NCBI GenBank assembly: GCA_933228675.1
Contig: OW121743.1
Span: 78,859,995-78,923,994 of the forward strand
Source of the DNA: Stomorhina lunata
Lineage: Eukaryota > Arthropoda > Insecta > Diptera > Rhiniidae
Direction: 5' to 3'
Length of the DNA stretch: 64,000 nt
Positions 32,875 through 45,139 of the stretch are shown one piece after another (positions within the stretch are counted from its first letter, which is position 1; each line of letters starts with the position of its first letter). The position numbers were made by a program, and so were the translations under genes. A model generated the notes under the pieces. That model saw only the letters and a list, made by a program, of their open reading frames with translations. It ran no database searches and was not told the origin of the DNA.

Positions 32875-35145
32875 TTTTTCTATAGAAAACTAAAGCAAAC
32901 GCCAACTTTTCTATAAAAAAATCAGGCGAATGTTTCTATAGAAAACATTGGCGATCACCAACTTTTCTATAGAAAACATTGGCGATCACCAACTTTTCTA
33001 TAGAAAACATTGGCGATCACCAACTTTTCTATAGAAAAATTTGGCGATCACCCAACTTTTCTATAGAAAAATTTGGCGATCACCAAATTTTCTTTAGAAA
33101 ACTTTGGCGATCACCTAATTTTCTATAGAAAAATTTGGCGATCACCAAATTTTCTATAGAAAAATTTGGCGATCACCAAATTTTTTATAGAAACATTTGG
33201 CGATCACCAAATTTTCTATAGAAATATTTTGCGATCACCAAATTTTCTATAGAAAAATTTGGCGATCGCCAAATTTTCTATAGAAAAATTTGGCGATCAC
33301 CAAATTTGGCGATCACCAACTTTTCTATAGAAAACTTTGGCGATCACCAACTTTTCTATAGAAAAATTTGGCGATCACCAAATTTGGCGATCACCAACTT
33401 TTCTATAGAAAACTTTGGCGATCACCAACTTTTCTATAGAAAAATTTGGCGATCACCAACTTTTCTATAGAAAAATTTGGCAATCACCAACTTTTCTATA
33501 GAAAAATTTGGCGATCACCAACTTTTCTATAGAAAAATTTGGCGATCACCAACTTTTCTATAGAAAAATTTGGCGATCACCAACTTTTCTATAGAAAAAT
33601 TTGGCGATCACCAACTTTTCTATAGAAAAATTTGGCGATCACCAACTTTTCTATAGAAAAATTTGGCGATCACCAACTTTTCTATAGAAAAATTTGGCGA
33701 TCACCAACTTTTCTATAGAAAAATTTGGCGATCACCAAATTTTCTATAGAAAAATTTGGCGGTCACCAAATTTTCTATAGAAAAATTTGGCGATCACCAA
33801 ATTTGGCGATCACCAATTTTTCTATAGAAAAATTTGGCGATCACCAACTTTTCTATAGAAAAATTTGGCGATCACCAACTTTTCTATAGAAAAATTTGGC
33901 GATCACCAACTTTTCTATAGAAAAATTTGGCGATCACCAACTTTTCTATAGAAAAATTTGGCGATCACCAACTTTTCTATAGAAAAATTTGGCGATCACC
34001 AACTTTTCTATAAAAAAATTTGGCGATCACCAACTTTTCTATAGAAAAATTTGGCGATCACCAACTTTTCTATAGAAAAATTTGGCGATCACCAACTTTT
34101 CTTTAGAAAAATTTGGCGATCACCAAATTTTCTATAGAAAAATTTGGCGATCACCAAATTTGGCGATCACCAATTTTTCTATAGAAAAATTTGGCTATCA
34201 CCAACTTTTCTATAGAAAAATTTGGCGATCACCAACTTTTCTATAGAAAAATGTTGCGATCACCAACTTTTCTATAGAAAAATTTGGCGATCACCAACTT
34301 TTCTATAGAAAAATTTGGCGATCACCAACTTTTCTATAGAAAAATTTGGCGATCACCAACTTTTCTATAGAAAAATTTGGCGATCACCAACTTTTCTATA
34401 GAAAAATTTGGCGATCACCAACTTTTCTATAGAAAAATTTGGCGATCACCAACTTTTCTATAGAAAAATTTGGCGATCACCAACTTTTCTATAGAAAAAT
34501 TTGGCGATCACCAACTTTTCTATAGAAAAATTTGGCGATCACCAACTTTTCTATAGAAAAATTTGGCGATCACCAACTTTTCTATAGAAAAATTTGGCGA
34601 TCACCAACTTTTCTATAGAAAAATTTGGCGATCACCAACTTTTCTATAGAAAAATTTGGCGATCACCAACTTTTCTATAGAAAAAATTGGCGATCACCAA
34701 CTTTTCTATAGAAAAATTTGGCGATCACCAACTTTTCTATAGAAAAATTTGGCGATCACCAACTTTTCTATAGAAAAATTAGGCGATCACCAACTTTTCT
34801 ATAGAAAAATTTGGCGATCACCAACTTTTCTATAGAAAAATTTGGCGATCACCAACTTTTCTATAGAAAAATTTGGCGATCACCAAATTTTCTATAGAAA
34901 AATTTGGCGGTCACCAAATTTTCTATAGAAAAATTTGGCGATCACCAACTTTTCTATAGAAAAATTTGGCGATCACCAACTTTTCTATAGAAAAATTTGG
35001 CGATCACCAACTTTTCTATAGAAAAATTTGGCGATCTTTTTATAGAAAACTCTGTCGATCACCAACATTTATATGTTCGCCAATTTTTTAATAGAAAACT
35101 CTATCGATCGCCAACTTTTCTATAGAAAACTCCGGCGATCGCCGA
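32875..35145 (+). repeat. 31-bp CTATAG/GGCGATCACC minisatellite
   Basis: About 70 units: TTTTCTATAGAAAA (14-bp palindrome), ATTT, then GGCGATCACCAAC. Near the edges units diverge. At about 33300, 33380, 33800 and 34148 a short ATTTGGCGATCACCAAATTTGG step joins two GGCGATCACC cores without the CTATAG part, marking recurrent junctions of amplified blocks. Left units carry ACCAAATTTTC, most others ACCAACTTTTC. Confidence 0.97.
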
Positions 35146-36165
35146 ATAGAGATTACAGATATGTATATATTATTTCTTTGATGGATTATTTTACACTGAC
35201 ATATGTCTACCTTGTAAGGCGGAAGCTGGCAATTGTCTTCTTAAGACACACCCAGTAAACAAAAAAAATGTACGAATATGTAAATTTGATTTTGTAACAA
35301 AATTTATTCTAAGTCAATTCTTTAAATCATATCTAAGCCATTAATAATTAAAACAAGTTGTAATATTGACACCTTTCAAGTCTCCTAATCTTCACAATTA
35401 AGACGTTTATTCATCTTGATTTGATGACAAAAATATTAACTAAAATGTAAATAAAGATTTACATGTTTTTCTAATGCATTAATATTTAAATATTATAATC
35501 TAAACAATAATAAATGTTCATTTTTAAAGCTTAAATATTAATACAGAATCTTTTTATAAAAAAAGATTTAAACAATGAAATTCTCATTAAAAATGTAAAT
35601 GTTAAAGATTTTTCAATACAAAAATCTTCAACACTCCTCTGGAAATGATTTGAAAAATATTAACATCATGTCTGGCATTAACTTAATAAATTAATCAATT
35701 ATTTTAAAAAAATATTTTTTTTTTGTTAAAAATATATTTTAACAAACTATTAATGGGTCACTATTTAATGGGTATTAGAAAAATTGATTTCTTTATCAAT
35801 TTTCTTTTATGATTTCAGAACTGCCTATTTTTATACTTAAAATAGATTAAAAGCTACTAAGAATTGTATGAGTTATTGTTAATAATTTATTATTTAAATG
35901 ACAAATAAAACAAAATTTACAGAAAAAAAAAACAAGAAAAATAATGACGCCATGATGTAAGTTCAAGGTTTATCAGTTTAACAAATTTTGAAATAATTAT
36001 TAATGAATTATTAAATGATCCATAGAATTGAAACGAAAAAAACTGATATATATAAATAGAAATTAGAATAATGATGACATGAAAACTATCTCTGGAATGA
36101 GGATCATGATGCAATAGTTTTTAATGGTAACATAAAGAAATTTAAAAACAATATAAAAATATCAA
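35146..36165. other. AT-rich loop between inverted arrays
   Basis: No gene seen. It separates the 32.9-35.1 kb array from its opposite-orientation relative at 36.2-37.0 kb, so it would be the loop of a large potential stem. Confidence 0.5.
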
Positions 36166-36990
36166 AAAAGTCGCCGATCGTTTTAGTTTTCTATAGAAAA
36201 CTTGGTGATCGCCAAAGTTTTCTATAGAAAATTTAGTGATCGCCAAAGTTTTCTATAGAAAACTTTTGGCGATCACCAAATTTTCTATAGAAAACTTTGG
36301 CGATCGCCAAAGTTTTCTATAGAAAACTTTGGCGATCACCAAATTTTCTATAGAAAACTTTGGCGATCACCAAATTTACTATAGAAAAGTTTTTTGGTGA
36401 TCGCCAAACTTTGGCGATCACCAAATTTTCTATAGATAAGTTTTTTGGTGATCGCCAAACTTGGCGATCACCAAATTTTCTATAGAAAAGTTTTTTGGTG
36501 ATCGCCAAAGTTTTCTATAGAAAATTTGGTGATCGCCAAAGTTTTCTATAGAAAATTTGGTGATCGCCAAAGTTTTCTATAGAAAATTTGGTGATCGCCA
36601 AAGTTTTCTATAGAAAATTTGGTGATCGCCAAAGTTTTCTATAGAAAATTTGGTGATCGCCAAAGTTTTCTATAGAAAATTTGGTGATCGCCAAAGTTTT
36701 CTATAGAAAATTTGGTGATCGCCAAAGTTTTCTATAGAAAATTTGGTGATCGCCAAAGTTTTCTATAGAAAATTTGGTGATCGCCAAAGTTTTCTATAGA
36801 AAATTTGGTGATCGCCAAAGTTTTCTATAGAAAATTTGGTGATCGCCAAAGTTTTCTATAGAAAATTTGGTGATCGCCAAAGTTTTCTATAGAAAATTTG
36901 GTGATCGCCAAATTTTTCTATAGAAAAGTTGGTGATCGCCAAAGTTTTCTATAGAAAATTTGGCGACACCAAATTTTTCTATAGAAGGAT
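36166..36990 (-). repeat. 31-bp CTATAG minisatellite, mostly inverted (GGTGATCGCC)
   Basis: About 26 units. Right of about 36510 all read TTTTCTATAGAAAA then TTTGGTGATCGCCAAAG, the reverse orientation of the 32.9-kb array. In 36240-36510 the orientation switches several times (GGCGATCACC and GGTGATCGCC alternate, with AAGTTTTTTGGTGATCGCC junctions), giving nested short inverted repeats. Confidence 0.95.
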
Positions 36991-38635
36991 AAGAAGCTAT
37001 ATTCTTAATTGAAAGATGTTTATCTTCTCAAATACCCAAAAGACCATAAATCAATTAAGTTTCAAATAATAACAGCTTTTTGATGTTAAAAAGACTATTA
37101 TTAAATATTCGTATAAACGATTTAAAGTTTATACAAGAACACTTTAAATTTATAGACATTAATTTATATAATTAAAAAAGGATTAATTAAATCAAGATGA
37201 ACAAACAAAACTGGCTTAATCCATTAAGAATTAAATCTGAAAAAGGTTTAATAAACTTTTCTAAAAAGATAATGTTTTAAAGATTTATTAAATTTTCCAA
37301 AATTATGAAAGGAACTCAAAATTCTAGATGATTGATTAATCATAAAAATAAATCATTGAAAAGTTCTTTAAAAATAACAATTTCATATAAAATTCTTTAG
37401 TTCACATTTTTATCAAAAAAACCCAAATTATTTCTTTTATTCTCCAAATTCTTGACATTAATAATCAATTTTAAAAATTTTACTTCTCTTGCCGGATTTA
37501 TCTTTAATTTCAAATCTCTTTTTGAATCATAAATTTCAATAATTTCCATTCCCACACGTTTTAAATTACTTTCTTAACAATTTGAAAAATTTTTGAAAAA
37601 AAAGTTCTGACTGAGATTTCTCTCTCGTTCGGTATCTTTTCGAAACTAAAATAAATTATAGCAGTTATTTTGTTTGAAGTAAAGATTCATTCATTCTTTT
37701 ACTGATCACCGAAATTAATGTTCAAAATATTTATCTTTATGGCATCTTTTAAGGCCGTGTTTTAACTTCGTTTTTATGATGCGTCAAAGCGGGTGTAATT
37801 TTAGTAGACAATGATCGAGAACATAAAAAAAACATAATTAATAAGAAATAACATGTATGAGGTACTAAACAAGAAGATCAGCCTAAAATTTGGGTTAACA
37901 TGGCGACATTTATCAGAAATGTTCTTTAAAATAAGACAGGTTTTGAAAAGAAAAGTGAGAATATCAATGCTCTGCAGTTCAAAGTAGGCAAACGCCTCAG
38001 TCTTGTATAGAAAAGTTGGTGATCGCCAAAGTTTTCTATTAAAAAGTTGATGATCGCTAAGTTTTTTTTTTTTTAGAGAGAAGAAGATTGCTAACTTTTT
38101 GATACTAATTATAAGTTACTGATCTTTTTCCCAAAGATTTCTAAAGATATTTTGTAATTTGTATTACATATTTTTTTTTCTGCCTTAAACAAGTTTTGCT
38201 GTTTGTTTGCATAAACAAACACCTAAATTCTTTAATACTTTATACACAAATTTTGCTCTAAATAACTTCACATCAACCAAAAGAATGTTATAAAAAATAA
38301 GACAAAAAAATACCCATATTCTAGAACTACACACTTAATCAATGATGTAGAACAACATACTCACGCCCTCTCTATATAACCTACACACTTAGCACTAAAA
38401 GTAATGATACGCCACTATTAAACTGAATTCGTCGTTATACACAAAAGAACTTTACATACAACATGCATAAAATACTAAATGATTACAAGTCGTGAACAAT
38501 AACTGCCATGAACACATGCACAACAAAAATTGTAAAGAATTACGCATTGCCCTGCAGTTTAACGGATGGTAATGCACTCCGAAGGAAAGCTTTGAACTTT
38601 TCGTTCACCAGTTCTAAAGAAAACTATCGATGACC
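36991..38635. other. AT-rich sequence with stray repeat units
   Basis: No gene seen. Two degenerate TATAGAAAAGTTGGTGATCG-type units lie at about 38006-38060, an island of the neighbouring minisatellite. Elsewhere the sequence is ordinary AT-rich. Confidence 0.5.
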
Positions 38636-40250
38636 AACTTTCGATCGATCGCCAACTTTTCTATAGAAAATTATGTTGATCGCCAACTCTTCTATAGAAG
38701 ATTAAGGCGATCGCCAACTTTTCTATAGAAAACTATGGCGATCACCAACTTTTCTATGGAAAATTATGACGATCACCAACTTTTTATAGAAAATTATGGC
38801 GATCGCCAACTTTTCTATAAAAAATTATGGCGATCACCAACTTTTCTGTAGAAAATTATAGCGATCGCCAACTTTTCTATAGAAAATTATGGCGATCGCC
38901 AACTTTTCTATAGAAAATTATGGCGATCGCCAACTTTTCTATAGAAAATTATGGCGATCGCCAACTTTTCTATAGAAAATTATGGCGATCGCCAACTTTT
39001 CTATAGAAAATTATGGCGATCGCCAACTTTTCTATAGAAAATTATGGCGATCGCCAACTTTTCTATAGAAAATTATGGCGATCGCCAACTTTTCTATAGA
39101 AAATTATGGCGATCGCCAACTTTTCTATAGAAAATTATGGCGATCGCCAACTTTTCTATAGAAAATTATGGCGATCGCCAACTTTTCTATAGAAAATTAT
39201 GGCGATCGCCAACTTTTCTATAGAAAATTATGGCGATCGCCAACTTTTCTATAGAAAATTATGGCGATCGCCAACTTTTCTATAGAAAATTATGGCGATC
39301 GCCAACTTTTCTATAGAAAATTATGGCGATCGCCAACTTTTCTATAGAAAATTATGGCGATCGCCAACTTTTCTATAGGAAATTATGGCGATCGCCAACT
39401 TTTCTATAGAAAATTATGGCGATCGCCAACTTTTCTATAGAAAATTATGGCGATCGCCAACTTTTCTATAGAAAATTATGGCGATCGCCAACTTTTCTAT
39501 AGAAAATTATGGCGATCGCCAACTTTTCTATAGAAAATTATGGCGATCGCCAACTTTTCTATAGAAAATTATGGCGATCGCCAACTTTTCTATAGAAAAT
39601 TATGGCGATCGCCAACTTTTCTATAGAAAATTATGGCGATCGCCAACTTTTCTATAGAAAATTATGGCGATCGCCAACTTTTCTATAGAAAATTATGGCG
39701 ATCGCCAACTTTTCTATAGAAAATTATGGCGATCGCCAACTTTTCTGTAGAAAATTATGGCGATCGCCAACTTTTCTATAGAAAATTATGGCGATCGCCA
39801 ACTTTTCTATAGAAAATTATGGCGATCGCCAACTTTTCTATAGAAAATTATGACGATCGCCAACTTTTCTATAGAAAATTATGGCGATCGCCAACTTTTC
39901 TATAGAAAATTATGGCGATCGCCAACTTTTCTATAGAAAATTATGGCGATCGCCAACTTTTCTATAGAAAATTATGGCGATCGCCAACTTTTCTATAGAA
40001 AATTATGGCGATCGCCAACTTTTCTATAGAAAATTATGGCGATCGCCAACTTTTCTATAGAAAATTATGGCGATCGCCAACTTTTCTATAGAAAATTATG
40101 GCGATTGCCAACTTTTTATAGAAAATTATGGCGATCACCAACTTTTCTATAGAAAATTATGGCGATCGCCAACTTTTCTATAGAAAACTTTGGCGATCAC
40201 CAACTTTTCTATAGAAAAATTTGGCGATCGCCAACTTTTTTATAGAAATC
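38636..40250 (+). repeat. 31-bp CTATAG/GGCGATCGCC minisatellite, highly homogeneous
   Basis: About 51 units: TTTTCTATAGAAAA, TTATG, then GCGATCGCCAAC (reading GGCGATCGCC, a perfect 10-bp palindrome). From about 38860 to 40100 nearly all units are identical. Exceptions are isolated substitutions (GGAAATT, TCTGTAG, ATGACG). This is the most homogeneous of the 31-bp arrays and so probably the most recently amplified. The last units at 40160-40250 revert to the GGCGATCACC type. Confidence 0.98.
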
Positions 40251-41440
40251 CTTTTTTTACAGAAGCCTTTGAAATTTTCTTTAAAAACAAAGCCCACGAT
40301 CGAAACTTTAAAACTGCAGGGTATTTTCATATACTCACTCCTACATTAATGAATTTTCATTTTATTCGTGTAATGTACAGCGAAATGTTTATTCCATGAG
40401 GGCACATAAATATTTAGTACAACAATATGTATCAGTAAATCCGTTACTTCGGATAACAAGTACAACCCAACCGATGCATTGAACTTTAACTTTAAGGGGG
40501 GCCACAACAAAAGAGCAGCAATAAAAATTGACAACAATGAAAACGGCATATAGTTAATGTTAAATATTTTTGTAGTTTATTGTCAATATGATGACATACA
40601 ACTCAAGTTTATCGTTTCGATAAGGAAAGGGGAGCCCTTCCCCTTGTTCGTTTGTTAACAAACAAAGAGTTCAGCAAATTTTGAATTGATTGGGAATTTT
40701 TTTGTTTGTTGATTACTATTATTTTAAATTTAAAATGTTTGGCTTAGCATGATATGGTTCAGACTACAATCAGTTCAGACTATAGTCGGTTCAGACTAAA
40801 GTCACTTCCGATTGTTGCTAGTACAGACTTTAGTCACAAGATATCTCTTTTGTATGAAACTGAAACATACTCTTTGTATTTAGTCTAAAAATAGAAAAAA
40901 TTAAATTGAGTAAATGCGCAAGGAGCCATCAGCCAACAATAAAAAGACCTGTCAGTTAAACTGACATTTAATCTAAATTTATATTGACATTTCTATATTT
41001 TCCTTTTTTTCCTCAACAAAGTAGCACACACAAAGAAAACTCTTACAAGTATTTATATTTAAATAAAATAAAAAATACTTAAATTGAAATGTTTTAAAAA
41101 GAAAATTTATCTTGTAAATCGATTGTACTTGAGTAAGTACGAAAGAGTTTGAAGACGAAGTCTCCAACACTTATATACAAAATTTTCTTGCGTGTGTTTG
41201 CACATGAGGAGGATCTAAGAAGTTATTTTGATGCCTGGGCAAAAAATTGTATCCATGAGTAATTCATCAATTCTGGGTAATGATGATGACGACGACGACA
41301 ATTTGGCAGGAATTTAGTTTGAAAGAAGTTTCTGGGCGAGTAAAGACAGACATGATATGATAAGTCATAAAAATGCATTTTAGAAAAACAGTTAAAATTT
41401 GCGAATGATAATTTTCAGTTAAAAAGACAATTTGGAGTAC
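40251..41440. other. Spacer with scattered GACTATAGTC units
   Basis: No gene seen. At about 40755-40835 a few units of TTCAGACTATAGTCGGTTC type occur, relatives of the 53.7-56.3 kb array. A short AAGGGGAGCCCTTCCCCTT hairpin lies at about 40625-40645. Confidence 0.5.
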
Positions 41441-42204
41441 AAATGACAATTTTAGTAAAATTGAAAAATTTCCAGAAAATTTTAAAATTTTTAGTACAAA
41501 CTTAAAATTTTAGTAAGAATTAAAAGTTTAAGAAAAATTAAAATGTTTAGTAAAATTTGAAATTTGAAACATTTTTAGTAAAATTCTAAATAAAAATTAC
41601 TATTTTTAGTAAAAATAACATTTTTAAGTAAAAATTACATTTTTAAGTAAAAATTATATTTTTAATTTAAAATCTATTAAGTAAGTAAAATTAAAATATT
41701 TAGAAAAAAGTAAAATTTTTAGTAAAAATTAAAATTTTTAGTAAAAATTACAATTTTTATAAAAATTAAAATTTTTATTAAAAATTAAAACTTTTATTAA
41801 AAATTATAATTTTTAATGAAAATGACAATTTTTATAAAATATAAAATTTTTAATAAAAAATTTAAATGACAATTTTTAATAAAATATACAATTTTAAGTA
41901 AAATTAAAATTGTTAGTAAAATTAAAATTTTTAGTAAAAAAATTACAATTTTTTGTGAAATTTAAAATTTTTAATAAAAAAATAAAATTTTTACTAAAAA
42001 TTTTCATTTGAACTAAAAATGAAAATTTTAAGTAACGCTTAAAATATTCAGTAAAATGAAAATTTTTGGAAAAAATTAATATTTTGAAAAAATTTAGATT
42101 TTTACTAAAAATTACATTTTTTAATGAAAAGGAAAATTTTTGGTAAAAATCAAAATTTTGAGTTAAAATTTAAATTTTTCGTAAAAATGAAAAATAAAAG
42201 TTGG
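41441..42204. repeat. Degenerate AAATTTTTAGTAAAAATT repeat
   Basis: Loosely repeated 15-18-bp words ATTTTTAGTAAAAATTAAA with many variants. It is simple-sequence-like and leads directly into the CTATAG array at 42205. Confidence 0.7.
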
Positions 42205-42740
42205 TAAAAAAGTTGGTGATCGCCAAAGTTTTCTATAGAAAAGTTGGTGATCGCCAAAGTTTTCTATAGAAAAGTTGGTGATCGCCAAAGTTTTCTATAG
42301 AAAAGTTGGTGATCGCCAAAGTTTTCTATAGAAAAGTTGGTAATCGCCAAAGTTTTCTATAGAAAAGTTGGTAATCGCCAAAGTTTTCTATAGAAAAGTT
42401 GGTGATCGCCAAAGTTTTCTATAGAAAAGTTGGTGATCGCCAAAGTTTTCTATAGAAAAGTTGGTGATCGCCAAAGTTTTCTATAGAAAAGTTGGTGATC
42501 GCCAAAGTTTTCTATAGAAAAGTTGGTGATCGCCAAAGTTTTCTATAGAAAAGTTGGTGATCGCCAAAGTTTTCTATAGAAAAGTTGGTGATCGCCAAAG
42601 TTTTCTATAGAAAAGTTGGTGATCGCCAAAGTTTTCTATAGAAAAGTTGGTGATCGCCAAAGTTTTCTATAGAAAAGTTGGTGATCGCCAAATTTTTTTA
42701 TTGAAAAGTTGGTGATCGCCAAAGTTTTCTATAGAAAAGT
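42205..42740 (-). repeat. 31-bp CTATAG/GGTGATCGCC minisatellite
   Basis: About 17 units of TTTTCTATAGAAAA then GTTGGTGATCGCCAAAG, the same orientation as the right part of the 36.2-kb array and opposite to 32.9-35.1 kb. Units are nearly identical (two carry GGTAATCGCC). Confidence 0.97.
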
Positions 42741-43575
42741 TTCATAATTAAATTTTTTATAGAAAAATTTTCATTATAAAATTTTTTCTATAAAAAAAAA
42801 ATTCATTAAACAATTTTTTCTATAGAAAAATTTTTATTATAAAATGTTTTTCCATAGAAAAATTTTTATTATAAAATTTTTTCTATAGAAAAATTTTCAT
42901 TATAAATTTTTTCTAAAAAAAACTTTTCATTATAAATTTTTTTCTATAGAAAAATTTTCATTATAAAATTTTTCTATAGAAAAATTTTCATTATAAAATT
43001 TTTCTATAGAAAAATTTTCATTATAAAATTTTTCTATAGAAAAATTTTCATTATAAAATTTTTCCATAGAAAAATTTTTATTATAAAATTTTTTCTATAG
43101 AAAAATTTTCATTATAAATTTTTTCTAGAGAAAACTTTTCATTATAAAATTTTTTGTATAGAAAAATTTTCATTATAAAATTTTTTCTATAGAAAAATTT
43201 TCATTATAAAATTTTTCTATAGAAAAATTTTCATTATAAAATTTTTCTATAGAAAAATTTTCATTATAAAATTTTTCTATAGAAAAATTTTCATTATAAA
43301 ATTTTTCTACAGAAAAATTTTCATTATAAAATTTTTCTACAGAAAAATTTTCATTATAAAATTTATCTATACAAAAATTTTCATTATAAAATTTTTCTAT
43401 AGAAAAATTTTCATCATAAATTTTTTTTTTATAAAAAAATTTTTATTATAAAATTTTTCCATAGAAAAATTTTCATTATAAAATTTTTCTATAGAAAAAA
43501 TTTTCATTATAAAATTTTTCTATAGAAAAATTTTCATTATAAAATTTTTCTTTAGAAAAATTTTCATTTTAAATT
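42741..43575. repeat. 30-bp CTATAG minisatellite, TTTCATTATAAAA linker
   Basis: About 27 units of TTTTTCTATAGAAAAA then TTTTCATTATAAAA. The array starts abruptly after the last GGTGATCGCC unit, so the CTATAG core is kept while the linker switches completely. It is more variable than the 31-bp GATC arrays. Confidence 0.95.
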
Positions 43576-45139
43576 GTTTTTGTTTTATAATGAAAAATTT
43601 TATAGAAAATTTTGTATCTTACAAAAAAAATTTACTTTTTTATTCAAAATTCATTTCATTCCTTACAAACTCTGCCCCATTTTTTTCCAACATCCATTTC
43701 ATTGGCAACGTGTTTCTCGTATTAAACTTTTTACTATTGAAGCAGAAAATTTTGTATATTTTTCACCATCAACTTTTCTCTGCCATATAACACAAGAAAT
43801 ACCATTTTATCTTTTCTTGTAAAAATTCTTTGCAAATATTTGCTTAAAGGGTGGCAGAGTGAGGGAGAACAAAAGTAAAAGGGAAATGTCTAAAAGGAAA
43901 CATTTTCATGGTTGCAAAAGCCACTTAAGAATTTTTTTATGACAACGGAAGTAACATTTTTTTTTACAGACAAAAATAATTTTTGTTTTTATTTAATTTG
44001 AACATCCTACACTCACGCTTTAACGATTTTTTCATTAAGATTTTATTTACACGCATTTTTATTGACATGTTCTTTTTGACTCTATTAAATTCTTTGTTTG
44101 TTTTATTCCTTTTTAAGAAAGTTTAAGAGTTAAAGGAAAATGTCATTAACCTGTTGTTTTTATTTTAACTTGAGATTTGAAAATCGCGTGAACTTTATTT
44201 TATTACCTCCCTAAAGTGTGCTGCATTTAAGTTTATTTTAAAATGCCTTAAGGTATGCATTACTTTTTTTAAAGAGAAAAGTAATTAAGTTGGTATATTC
44301 CGGCTCATATCACTTTTTTGTTTTCTTTATTTAATCAGGAAGTAAAATGATTTGAATTTCCTTTTATTGACTTCTAAAGATAGTATTAATCTTTGAAGGT
44401 GATTTTGTTAATTCCTTTACGATATAACTTTTTTAAAATATTTTTTTTTTTAAATTTTGCCTTATATATAAGTTAAGAGCTATTTTTTCCTTTTATATCT
44501 AAAAATGTCTTCAATGGTCCTAATTACTAGTTTTAAACTAAAATTCTTGTAAATCTACTTTTGCCAGCACCTTAAGCTTTGCTCTATTTTTGTTTAATAT
44601 AACTGCCCTAAAGTATGCTTTACTTTCTCGTAAAGCCTTAAACTGTTTGTTTTTCATACTTTTCTCCCAGTTTTATTACTTTTTTCTTTTTATTTACTTG
44701 ACTTTAATAAATTATTCAAAGACTGATATATTTTTTGTTTTTTTAACTTTTTTCAACTTTTTATCTTTCAAAGTCTGATAAGTATCATGCGATGCTTTCT
44801 CATGTTATATTCTAACTAGTATTTACTTAAAGCTTTTATTACTTTTTCATATCTTCTATTTAATTTTCTATTTTTAATACCTTAAAGTCTACTTTAGTTC
44901 AGTTACACAAATATTTACTAAATGTTACCAAAATAGAACTTAAAGACATACCTACGCGATTTTTGAAAGTTCACATCGAACAGGAAAAGTCTCAAAGGAT
45001 TTAGTAGAAGGGAGAAATGATGGATTTAATAGGGTTATGGAACCATTTTCATTTATAAATACAACTGATAATAGAGGCTCTTTAGACTATAGGCAACTCA
45101 GATACAGATTGTATCCAGTGAGACCTATACTCACAAAAA
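43576..45139. other. AT-rich intronic sequence
   Basis: No gene seen. Several short open frames lack recognisable motifs. TTTAAGTTTA/CCTTAAGGTATGC and TAAAGTATGCTTTACTTT words repeat weakly. TTAAG|GTATGC at 44249 lacks a pyrimidine tract and is not called as a splice site. Confidence 0.5.

Noticed and set aside
38636..40250. GGCGATCGCC resembles the cyanobacterial HIP1 palindrome (GCGATCGC), raising contamination
   Set aside because: Here it is confined to tandem 31-bp units with a fly-style AT-rich linker. Flanks and window composition are insect-like, so the resemblance is coincidental.
32875..42740. CRISPR array (regular repeats with palindromic core)
   Set aside because: There are no unique spacers: the entire 31-bp unit repeats, so it is a minisatellite. 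The context is eukaryotic with no cas genes.
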